Assembly (NCBI RefSeq): GCF_015207105.1
Contig: NZ_JADEXO010000069.1
Span: 1-32,975 of the forward strand
Direction of reading: 5' to 3'
Length of the DNA: 32,975 bases
Source: a cf. Phormidesmis sp. LEGE 11477
Lineage (GTDB): Bacteria; Cyanobacteriota; Cyanobacteriia; Phormidesmidales; Phormidesmidaceae
Every line of letters starts with the position of its first letter. Position 1 is the stretch's first letter. Shown here one piece after another: positions 13,462-20,995 of the stretch. A model generated the notes under the pieces. That model did not search any database. It was not told the origin of the DNA and saw only the letters and a program-made list of their open reading frames with translations. Both the position numbers and the translations under genes were made by a program.

Positions 13462-14362
13462 AGGCCGCGAGCCAGGGGCGCTCTGTCGATATGTCTTAGC
13501 CCCTAGAAAACAAAAAGAACCAGAAAGAAGCCAGATAGAGAGGTCCGGTGTTGTTAGCCCTGTTATTCTTTGCTCAACAATGCCTGGAAGCACTACAGAG
13601 CAGCTAGCACATAACCTTCATCTACTGGCTAAGCTCAATCCCAATGTAGAGAAGATCGTCGCGCACTACTCAGTTAGCCTGCACCCGAAAGAGGCTAAGC
13701 AGGTGGGGCGATCGCAGATAGCGGCAATCTCAGAAATGATGCTTTCAGAGCTAGGGCATGGCATGTGCCCCTACTTCGGTGTAGAGCACCATGATGCGGA
13801 GCAGAAGCATTGGCATCTGGTAGCCAGTACCGTTGCTTATGATGGAAGCTGGGTTAATAACAGTTTTGAGAGATACCGAATTCGGACTCTAGAAGAGCAG
13901 CTAGCACAAAGGTTTCAGCTTCTCACCTCAAGGGAACGCGCAGCACAGCGAAAGAAGCACCTGACTACTGGCGAGTACCGACAGAAGGCCAGGACCGGAG
14001 AGGTATTACCAAAGGAAAAGCTTTGGAACGCGCTAGATGACTGCATAGAGCAGGGGATTTCTATAGAGAGGTTCGTGCTTAGCCTACGAGTAAGGTACCC
14101 CGAGATATCAGTTCAATTCAGGGAAGAAGGGTCGCAGAAAGTCGGCATTAGCTTTGGGATCGACGGTGCTGCCTTCGCTGGCCGCAGGCTAGGCAAAGCC
14201 TATTCTCTGCGTGGGCTCAGAGCGCACTACGGAATTGAAACCGTGAAAGCAGAATCCTTAGACAGAGTGCTGGCACTGTCTCCTAAGCAATGTCAAGAAC
14301 TCTACGCAGATTTGCAGAGCGGTTCCGCGCAAGCTCAAAAGGCAGCAGGGTTTGATCTGTGA
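13442..14362 (+). CDS. Relaxase / mobilisation nuclease (MobA/VirD2 type)
   Basis: A 306-aa protein. The N-terminal 150 residues have the order of a MOBP/VirD2-type relaxase. The candidate nucleophile is Y17 in ALCRYVLAP, followed by a middle motif (HYSVSLHP, about 75-82). The metal-binding histidine motif is H116-H-D-x4-H123-W-H125-LVAS, followed by YDGSWV. The relaxase would nick oriT, stay covalently attached to the 5' end and pilot the strand into the recipient. The C-terminal half (about 150-306) has no recognised helicase or primase domain, so the protein is compact and resembles mobilisation relaxases of cyanobacterial plasmids. It overlaps the accessory gene by 20 nt. The exact MOB class cannot be settled by eye. 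Confidence 0.85.
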   Translation: MIIKVVRGREPGALCRYVLAPRKQKEPERSQIERSGVVSPVILCSTMPGSTTEQLAHNLHLLAKLNPNVEKIVAHYSVSLHPKEAKQVGRSQIAAISEMMLSELGHGMCPYFGVEHHDAEQKHWHLVASTVAYDGSWVNNSFERYRIRTLEEQLAQRFQLLTSRERAAQRKKHLTTGEYRQKARTGEVLPKEKLWNALDDCIEQGISIERFVLSLRVRYPEISVQFREEGSQKVGISFGIDGAAFAGRRLGKAYSLRGLRAHYGIETVKAESLDRVLALSPKQCQELYADLQSGSAQAQKAAGFDL

Positions 14363-14658
14363 TAACAATCTGACAACGCAAATAGTTTTCTTTTTGTAAA
14401 CTTTCAATCTGTTGCTAATAGCAATAAATATGCACATAACTCAGTGTGCTTTACACAGAAAACCACCTAACCTATACAAATTTTGGCTGCTTTTATACAT
14501 CGCATGTATAAAAAAGGGGTTGTTGTATACAGAAATTCAAAAAGTTGTATTGAAGTCAAACAACAGCACACTTCTTACACACTTTTTTGCTTCATTTAGC
14601 ACAGTATGAACAATTGGCCTGCATCTACTACGCTATCAGGCAGAGAGTTTGGGCATAG
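14363..14658. other. AT-rich intergenic region with an inverted repeat
   Basis: This gap after the relaxase has no convincing gene. It holds a 10-bp inverted repeat, TTTTATACAT at 14491-14500 and its complement at 14504-14513 with a 3-nt spacer, and a TGTATACAG-like element near 14524 that resembles the iteron core. Short frames are present (14412-14609; 14606-14692) but have no family resemblance. It probably contains the promoter of the hydrolase gene. Confidence 0.5.
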
Positions 14659-16896
14659 ATTATTTTTCTCAAAATACTCCTCGCGTTTCTAACCTTTCTC
14701 CTGCTGTGGCCCACTCCTGCGTATGCTCAGGAGACGGATGGTCCTGACCTATCTAACGTAACCTTCAATTCATTACCAGCCTACGAAGAGCCTGGTGACA
14801 TCGCCTCTACTGGCGATCTAGCCTTTGATATGGGCTATGACCCTCAAAGGCATTGGGAAGCTGGTGATAGACCCGCTGACGTCTTTGTTCTAGGCGACTT
14901 TCAATCATCTCTTGGCGCACAATCCCTGAGCTTGGATCAGATCTCGCAGATGACAGGCTCAGACCTCTCAACCATGAGAATATCAGATGTTCCATTTCTT
15001 CAAGGTAGAAGCGTAGCCGAGGTAGCTGAAGCCACACCTATACTAGAAGACTTCACAATGGAAGAGATCCCCGCTCTCGATGGACTAGGACTCGATTCAT
15101 CCATGACGCTCGGCGAGGCGATGGATCTAGATCCCTCAATCGGTGAGATGGACTTCAGCGCGATCGCAGGTGATTCAGCCGTCACCGATGTACCCAACTT
15201 GGACGTAGCTAGCATGGAGAGCTTTGAAGGCTGGGAAGCAACGGCTATCTCTGAAGTCCCAGGTCTTGGCGATGTTCCTATGGGCAGCATGTCAAATGGG
15301 CTGAGGATATTAAGCGGGTTATGGGGTAAGTTCGACATGCCCTATGGACCAAAAGAACACACTAAGACACCTACCAAATACAGCATCACTGGCAGTAATA
15401 AAGACGGGTTTGCAGTTCAGTGTAAACAGTCTAGGGGCTGTGCCCATATAGAACTTACGGGCTTTTTTATGATGCATGGGGCTCAATGGATATCTGGCGG
15501 CCCCGGAAAGGGGCAACAAATGGTCAACGGCGGAGAAGGGGTCCTTGGGGCAACCAACGGCGGCAAAGAACCGACAGGCAGACATCCTTATGGCGATCAG
15601 TTCAAAGTTGTCTTGAGTAAAGTGGTCGAATCTGAAGGGTCAGCTGAGTTCTCTTTGTACTTCAAGTACTGCTATCGAGGCATTCCAGATCTAGGATGCA
15701 CACCCTATTTCCTCGGGCCAGTGCCTATGCCCGTATTAAATGCAAAAGAGAAGGGCTTGATCATTACTGGACTCCTCGATGGGCAAGGAGGGCTTACTAG
15801 TGGGCTAGAAGCACCTAGCTCGTGGGAGAAAAAGAGACCTAGTCCACCGAAAGAAGTCACAGATATAGTTGATAGATATGCGTCGTCGTACGGAAACACT
15901 AGCGGAGGTAGCCTCTGTGGTGATGGACCTGGTGGGGTCAAGCTGGAGGCTCTAGCCGAGGCATTTGAGCTTGTAGAGAGTATCGGCGACGGTAGCTACA
16001 GCGCAGTAGGCGACTGGGTAAGCATAACACCGGGCGAGACTGGAAGGGCGTTAGGAAAGTATCAGTACATGTCCTACAAGGAGATTGTGGCCGAAAAAAT
16101 CGGTTCGACTCAGGCAGGGGCAAGACTGATTGCTAAAGCTAGAGCGAATCAAACGATTACGCCGCAAGAAGTCTTAGAAGGCTTTCCTCCCGACGATCAA
16201 GACAGTGTATTCGCAGAGGACCAGAAGTCTAACATAGAAGCTGCGATCGCCGCTGGCTATGAAGGAGACAAATTACTCGAAGTTGTTGGGCAAATGCATC
16301 ATGGCGGAAGTGGCGTCCTAACAGATGGACGAGTCGATTCTACCAGTGTGTTGAGAGACTACGGGACGAAGTTCTTAGGATACTACAAGCAGATTTCAGC
16401 GGATATTCCAGATAGTGCAGACCGATGTAAGTCAACTGGGACATTCATTAATCCGTCCCTAGCAGGTATCAATAGCTTTTCACGTAGATTCAATCCTACC
16501 TACGGCTGGAACGCGAAGGCAAGGACAGCCGATCTCCACCTTGGTGACGATATGTTAACACCTAATGGTTCTGAGCTAGTTGCTTCTGATAGCGGCATAG
16601 TCACATATCTTGGTTGCGATCAATGCGACGGCTATGGTCGATATATGGAAGTCACTCACGATGGTGGCTACAGCACACTTTACACCCACTTACTCAAGCG
16701 GTTAGCGCCTGATGGAGCCCGTGTAAGACAAGGCGAAGTTATTGCCCTCTCAGGAGGTATAAAAGGTGCTCCGGGATCTGGAAACTCAAGTGGAGCGCAT
16801 ATGCATTTTGAGGTACGGCTAAACGGTAGAGCAATTGATCCACTGGGCGTGGTTGACTACACTAAAACGGCATATGATTTAGAGGCGGGTCCATGA
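14659..16896 (+). CDS. Secreted peptidoglycan hydrolase: transglycosylase-like plus M23 peptidase
   Basis: About 745 aa from an ATT at 14659, or 688 aa from the first in-frame ATG at 14830. The codons from 14659 encode a clear signal peptide (LLAFLTFLLLW, then AYA/QE, cleavage after about residue 23) that the ATG start would lose. Residues about 100-210 are acidic with repeated I-x-(D/E)-(V/I)-P-x-L motifs. A central segment (VESIGDGSYSAVG ... ALGKYQYM, Glu near 440) looks like a lysozyme or lytic transglycosylase fold. The C-terminus is a LytM/M23 endopeptidase with H627-x3-D631 and H714-M-H716. Such enzymes open peptidoglycan for conjugation machinery. The true start is uncertain: a non-ATG start, or a frameshift in the T5 run at 14663-14667 joining it to an ATG at 14606. 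The stop overlaps the next gene by 4 nt. Confidence 0.82.
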   Translation: MIFLKILLAFLTFLLLWPTPAYAQETDGPDLSNVTFNSLPAYEEPGDIASTGDLAFDMGYDPQRHWEAGDRPADVFVLGDFQSSLGAQSLSLDQISQMTGSDLSTMRISDVPFLQGRSVAEVAEATPILEDFTMEEIPALDGLGLDSSMTLGEAMDLDPSIGEMDFSAIAGDSAVTDVPNLDVASMESFEGWEATAISEVPGLGDVPMGSMSNGLRILSGLWGKFDMPYGPKEHTKTPTKYSITGSNKDGFAVQCKQSRGCAHIELTGFFMMHGAQWISGGPGKGQQMVNGGEGVLGATNGGKEPTGRHPYGDQFKVVLSKVVESEGSAEFSLYFKYCYRGIPDLGCTPYFLGPVPMPVLNAKEKGLIITGLLDGQGGLTSGLEAPSSWEKKRPSPPKEVTDIVDRYASSYGNTSGGSLCGDGPGGVKLEALAEAFELVESIGDGSYSAVGDWVSITPGETGRALGKYQYMSYKEIVAEKIGSTQAGARLIAKARANQTITPQEVLEGFPPDDQDSVFAEDQKSNIEAAIAAGYEGDKLLEVVGQMHHGGSGVLTDGRVDSTSVLRDYGTKFLGYYKQISADIPDSADRCKSTGTFINPSLAGINSFSRRFNPTYGWNAKARTADLHLGDDMLTPNGSELVASDSGIVTYLGCDQCDGYGRYMEVTHDGGYSTLYTHLLKRLAPDGARVRQGEVIALSGGIKGAPGSGNSSGAHMHFEVRLNGRAIDPLGVVDYTKTAYDLEAGP

Positions 16897-17606
16897 GCAG
16901 TAAACGTCGAACAAGAAAGCTACTGTTATTGTTCGTATCAACACTTTTAGTCGCTATAAGCATTGGCTCGGTTGTCTCTAGAACTGTTGAGGCCGATGGT
17001 GATCGACTTTCACCTAGAGCAGTTGTGATCGCAGAAGAAGTCTTAACCTACAACAAAATTGAAGGCTCAGACCGCTTACAGCTAGCCCAAAACTTTGTAG
17101 TACCACCGTGCGAGTCACTACAGAACATGATTGACCGAGGTGTCAATGTAGAATTGGACGCTGAAGTCGACAGCTATGGAGAGTTGTTCCAAATGTGGAG
17201 CTATGTTGGCCCCGAGACAAGAGTACCGGAGACTATAGTCACTAAAGTCATGGTTAGTGGTTTGTGTGGATTGGCTTTCACACCATATGACGAATACATA
17301 ACCAACCGAATACCACTCGATATTGCACGAGAACTGACTTTACAGTCGTACTATCCACTTATTGAGGAAGCGGGCGGAATAGAACAATATAGAGAGCAAA
17401 TCACCTCTGTTTTTAGTGGTACGTATGTTGCTGAGCGTTCACATGGTTCCTACACGGACACCGAACGACCACCTATTGAGATTAATTCCGTGGATAAATG
17501 GGCTTTTGACCAGTTAGGAATAGTACTTCCAGAAGGCTCTTTCGTTGTCTTGAACATTGACGACGAGTGGGAATATGACTATGAATACAACTACGACAAG
17601 AACTGA
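16893..17606 (+). CDS. Secreted or membrane-anchored protein of unknown function
   Basis: A 237-aa protein starting in an ATGA overlap with the hydrolase gene, so translation is coupled. The N-terminus is a classic signal peptide or signal anchor: SSKRRTRK, then about 20 hydrophobic residues (LLLLFVSTLLVAISIGSVV). The mature part has two cysteines (CESLQNM and GLCGLAF) that could form a disulfide, and a very acidic Tyr/Asp/Glu-rich C-terminus. No family is recognised. Coupling to a peptidoglycan hydrolase suggests a periplasmic partner of that enzyme. Confidence 0.75.
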   Translation: MSSKRRTRKLLLLFVSTLLVAISIGSVVSRTVEADGDRLSPRAVVIAEEVLTYNKIEGSDRLQLAQNFVVPPCESLQNMIDRGVNVELDAEVDSYGELFQMWSYVGPETRVPETIVTKVMVSGLCGLAFTPYDEYITNRIPLDIARELTLQSYYPLIEEAGGIEQYREQITSVFSGTYVAERSHGSYTDTERPPIEINSVDKWAFDQLGIVLPEGSFVVLNIDDEWEYDYEYNYDKN

Positions 17607-17684
17607 ATATCATAGCTCTCGTCATCCACTTGCACTCAAAGCTACGCACCGCATAGCATTCATTTCATTATATTGAACCAAAAA

Positions 17685-18077
17685 ATGAACACACTTGCAG
17701 TTAAACAAGCATCGCGTACAGCCTTAGCATTCTACGAGGCGGAACCAAAAATACAGCAATACATTCAAGAGCAGGCTGCTAAAGGTGATCTCCCCGGCGA
17801 GTATACACCGACCGTAGTCGAGGTCAAATTTGAAGGGCTCACCTACCTTCGATACGAAGCGGGTGAAATTACAGCCAGTCGAGAATGCAGTAAAGGCTAC
17901 GTACCGCCTTTCTGGGAAATTTGCTTCGACGAGGACGAATTAGCTCTCTTTGTGCTTAATCCTGGGGAGATCCTGCTTGACAGAACAGCTCAGATAGCCG
18001 AAATGGACGAGATATTGAAAAATTGCGAGCTACGGTCCTTCGCTGAAGACCTTCGCAACAGAGTTCAGGACTCATAG
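17685..18077 (+). CDS. Small protein of unknown function
   Basis: About 130 aa from the ATG at 17685. An in-frame TTG at 17673 would add MNQK. It is a mixed alpha/beta soluble protein with acidic character (MNTLAVKQASRTALAFYEAE ... CFDEDELALFVLNPGE). No domain is recognised and no strong ribosome site is visible. It lies between the secreted pair and the 729-aa gene, all in the same direction, so it is likely part of a long plus-strand transcription unit. Confidence 0.6.
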   Translation: MNTLAVKQASRTALAFYEAEPKIQQYIQEQAAKGDLPGEYTPTVVEVKFEGLTYLRYEAGEITASRECSKGYVPPFWEICFDEDELALFVLNPGEILLDRTAQIAEMDEILKNCELRSFAEDLRNRVQDS

Positions 18078-18133
18078 ATGGCATAAGCAGCACTAGTAAA
18101 ACGTAACACCGACATTTCGTTAGGGATGAGCAA

Positions 18134-20323
18134 ATGGCTAAGGACTTAGAAACAGAACCCAGGAACGCAGCCGAAGTCGGTACTGCAGCCGAAGTCAATA
18201 AACTTTTTGCTTCCGTTCTAGAACCGGGCGAGAAGCTCAAGATCATTACTGGACCGAACAAGAGAGTAGTCCTAAATGAGAGCAGTATTGGAAAGCCTAG
18301 AGACGATCTATCTCTAGAGGCCCTAAACCAGATTAGGGGATCAGCTTTAGATCTCAGCAAAGAAAGGGTAGAAATCCCAAAGACAGAAAAAGGTAAGCCC
18401 AAGGCACCAGAATTTGAGGTGCTGGCGATCGCACCGAAGGGACCGGATGACAAGGCTCCTACTAGAACACTCTTCAGGCAGGAACGAGGGAAGGAACTGC
18501 CTACCTCGGTTAATCTAGTGGGTGATTTGCTTGCGAACTTGATTACGGATGCTCATATAGAGGGGCAGGAGAATGGGTTTACGACGTATGTCAACGCTCA
18601 TCACGCCATTGATAGAGATAACAACCCGTTCGCCCCAGGCTTAGAGGGCTATTCAGAAGATATTAGAGAAAATCCGTACGTAAGAGGCTTCACGATAGAA
18701 GCATATAAAGAAGGCTTTGAACTCGGTCAACAAACCGGGGAAGAAACTTTTCCTGAGATAACTGTGCTTAGGACCGAAGTAGCTAACGATCTTACGACGG
18801 CTGAACTGACAGAAGAAGAGCGGGAACAGCAGAAATCAGCTCTCGATGTTGGTCAGTCACTATCATCAGAGTCGGGAACAGCTCAACAGGCTTGGGCTAA
18901 TGACATGGATGAATGGCTCAGAAGCGGGAGGGCTACTCAAATAGGGTCAGAAGATAACCTTACCTCAGAGGCTACAGTAGACAGTGCCTTGGGGTCATAT
19001 GATGGAGACCTTAAGGGACCATCAGACGGAGGAGATAGCCCCAGAGAAACAACTGACGGCGTTGATAACACCAATGAGTTCAACGAGGAAAATCTGCTTG
19101 GCGAAGATGTCTTAGCTGAAGATACTGAAGCTACATTACGAAAGGTTCATGGTGAAGATGGTTTACAGCAGGGGAAAGCTGAAACTAATGCGCTGCTGGA
19201 GACTGGCGCAGATGACGATCTTGAGAACGACTCCAGTTCTGCGCCAGAAGCAGAGACTAATGAGGTAGGCGATCGCCCTTCCGACTATGAAGACGCTTTT
19301 ACCTCTAGCAATAGGCCAGATATAGCGGAGAAGGCCATATCTGATAAAAGCCCAGACGCTAGGGAAGACATTGACGAATCAGCAGTCAATCCCGAACCAG
19401 CGAGCAACACCATAGCCGCTTTGTTTCAAAGTATCGAGCAGCTCCCAGAAGACTCGCCAGCCAGAGAACTAGCCGAGAAAATAGCGACTGATATTCAAGC
19501 CCGAGAATCAGAAGTCATCGCAAGGGAAGAAAGGGCTCAGAGTCTTAAAAACATTGCAAAGACAAGCTTGTCATCGATAAAAAGCTTTGCAAGCAATGTT
19601 CGCGAAGGTGCTGTTGAGGCGATAGATGCTGTTCGACATCCATCACCTAGAGGGATAGCAGGACTTGCATTAAAGACAGTAGGGGTAGCAACTAGGACAA
19701 GTGGTAGAGCATTGAAAGCGACTGGTCAGTATCTTCAGACTAGGGCAGAGAAGCTAGATGAATACGGAATGGCTAAAGCAGCTGTAACCATACATAAAAA
19801 AGGTAATGCTCGTACGGGCGAGAACAGTTTTAGCAAAGACGGCTATACCGTAGAGAAATCAGGCAATCAATACAAAGTCCTTGACTCTATGAATCGATCA
19901 GTCATGGAATTCAAGACGAACAGTAAAGGTCAGCCAATTCGAGTTATTCAAACTGAAGCTGCTCAGGCGCAGGATAAGAAAGCCTTGAAGAAGATAGCAA
20001 GGAGTCCAGTCATCCTCGGCAGCTCAGAGAAAGAAAAGGTATATGAGAGGAAGGTCCGAGCAATTATAGAAGTTGTAGAGGCCCGGTTAGGCGACGGCCA
20101 AAAATGGTCTGGTAAGAATTTTGAGATCTCAAAGAGGAATGGAGACATTGAAATATCAACAAAGACAGATCCCGGAAGAACAGCAATAATCGATCGTAAG
20201 GATGAAGTTCAAAGCAACCTTACTAGAGAGGATGTTAACTATCTGTCTTCACAAATGGCCGAGTTAGAACATCGTATATACACACACGAGAGACAACCAG
20301 TAGCGAGTCAGATAGCAATGTAG
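18134..20323 (+). CDS. 729-aa acidic protein with a C-terminal module shared with the methyltransferase-helicase
   Basis: A purine-rich site (TAGGGATGAG) precedes the ATG. Residues 1-210 are a probable folded domain (KLKIITGPNKRVVL ... NLVGDLLANLITDAHIEG ... GFTIEAYKEGFELGQ). Residues about 210-440 are low-complexity, Glu/Asp/Ser/Thr-rich and probably disordered. A helical, basic stretch follows at about 450-560. The C-terminal segment (about 560-715) contains GYTVEKSGNQYKVLD and then GQKWSGKNFEISK ... LTREDVNYLSSQM, which resembles the last 75 residues of the 2675-aa protein. It has no predicted membrane span and no recognised enzyme motif. The shared tail and location suggest it works with the large methyltransferase-helicase. 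The function is unknown. Confidence 0.7.
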   Translation: MAKDLETEPRNAAEVGTAAEVNKLFASVLEPGEKLKIITGPNKRVVLNESSIGKPRDDLSLEALNQIRGSALDLSKERVEIPKTEKGKPKAPEFEVLAIAPKGPDDKAPTRTLFRQERGKELPTSVNLVGDLLANLITDAHIEGQENGFTTYVNAHHAIDRDNNPFAPGLEGYSEDIRENPYVRGFTIEAYKEGFELGQQTGEETFPEITVLRTEVANDLTTAELTEEEREQQKSALDVGQSLSSESGTAQQAWANDMDEWLRSGRATQIGSEDNLTSEATVDSALGSYDGDLKGPSDGGDSPRETTDGVDNTNEFNEENLLGEDVLAEDTEATLRKVHGEDGLQQGKAETNALLETGADDDLENDSSSAPEAETNEVGDRPSDYEDAFTSSNRPDIAEKAISDKSPDAREDIDESAVNPEPASNTIAALFQSIEQLPEDSPARELAEKIATDIQARESEVIAREERAQSLKNIAKTSLSSIKSFASNVREGAVEAIDAVRHPSPRGIAGLALKTVGVATRTSGRALKATGQYLQTRAEKLDEYGMAKAAVTIHKKGNARTGENSFSKDGYTVEKSGNQYKVLDSMNRSVMEFKTNSKGQPIRVIQTEAAQAQDKKALKKIARSPVILGSSEKEKVYERKVRAIIEVVEARLGDGQKWSGKNFEISKRNGDIEISTKTDPGRTAIIDRKDEVQSNLTREDVNYLSSQMAELEHRIYTHERQPVASQIAM

Positions 20324-20350
20324 GTTGAGTCTCCCCATTTAGTAACTCCT

Positions 20351-20572
20351 ATGCACCCCTTTCTAGATTCACTGACAGCCCTTAAACCTAGAGCGTTCAG
20401 AGTCCAATTAGACGGAGAAGATATATACAAGGCAGAGTTTACAGACAGTGGCGTCAACACAGTTTTTGAAAAGCTGGTCGATCTCAACGTACCGAGACAC
20501 TTGCTCACCGTCTTTTTCGATGACATACCTACGCCTGTCTATTCGATTGCTCTTAATGGTGAAGTGGGCTAG
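20351..20572 (+). CDS. Small protein of unknown function (73 aa)
   Basis: A 73-aa protein, MHPFLDSLTALKPRAFRVQL ... VPRHLLTVFFDDIPTPVYS, probably an alpha/beta fold. It lies 27 nt after the 729-aa gene in the same direction. Its stop codon (20570-20572) overlaps a strong SD sequence at 20571-20576. No SD is visible before its own start, so it may be translated by coupling. No homologue is recognised. Confidence 0.55.
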   Translation: MHPFLDSLTALKPRAFRVQLDGEDIYKAEFTDSGVNTVFEKLVDLNVPRHLLTVFFDDIPTPVYSIALNGEVG

Positions 20573-20588
20573 GAGGAATAAGATGTAA
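20571..20588 (+). promoter_or_regulatory. Perfect SD followed by an ATG-TAA start-stop
   Basis: AGGAGG (20571-20576), a 6-nt spacer, then ATG (20583-20585) directly followed by TAA (20586-20588). This is the best ribosome site in the neighbourhood, yet it leads to a one-codon ORF 25 nt ahead of the 20614 gene, which has no SD of its own. Confidence 0.6.
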
Positions 20589-20613
20589 AAGCACAGTCAC
20601 AAAAAGTAAGCCG

Positions 20614-20967
20614 ATGTCATCACCAGAGTCACTACTTCCAGAGCTAAACATTCCACAAGGTACTCTTCCAGACGTTGCTGACGCCCTACGCCACTGGCGT
20701 GAGCATCGACCCAAGATGTACACGGAGCTATATCAGAGCGGAACATTATTGGAAACAGCAAACGCAGCATTTGAAGCCACTGTAGATGAGGAAGAACAGA
20801 TTCACTTCGCTCTTATTAGACAGGGCTACGATTCGCCAACGGCATTCATTATGGCGAAACAAGCAGTGAGAGAACGCTACATCTATCTGCCGACAGAAGA
20901 AGATGTACCTGAGCTTATGACGACAGAGACAGGACTCTACACCTATCAGCCAGAACCTGACGACTGA
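20614..20967 (+). CDS. Small protein of unknown function upstream of the methyltransferase-helicase
   Basis: A 117-aa acidic protein: SSPESLLPELNIPQGTLPDV, then LRHWREHRPKMYTELYQSG, then EEEQIHFALIRQGYDSPTAF. It is mainly helical and ends in an acidic, proline-containing tail. It lies 28 nt before the 2675-aa gene, which it probably accompanies as an accessory subunit. No domain is recognised. Translation may depend on the start-stop element at 20571-20588. Confidence 0.65.
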   Translation: MSSPESLLPELNIPQGTLPDVADALRHWREHRPKMYTELYQSGTLLETANAAFEATVDEEEQIHFALIRQGYDSPTAFIMAKQAVRERYIYLPTEEDVPELMTTETGLYTYQPEPDD

Positions 20968-20995
20968 TATAAACGAACACGAAATAGAATCAACG

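Noticed and set aside
14412-14609. 65-aa plus-strand open frame after the relaxase
   Set aside because: No ribosome site, unusual composition, and it overlaps an inverted repeat; no sign of being a gene.
17956-18453. 165-aa minus-strand open frame
   Set aside because: It lies opposite the 729-aa gene and the end of the 134-aa gene, with shadow-like composition.
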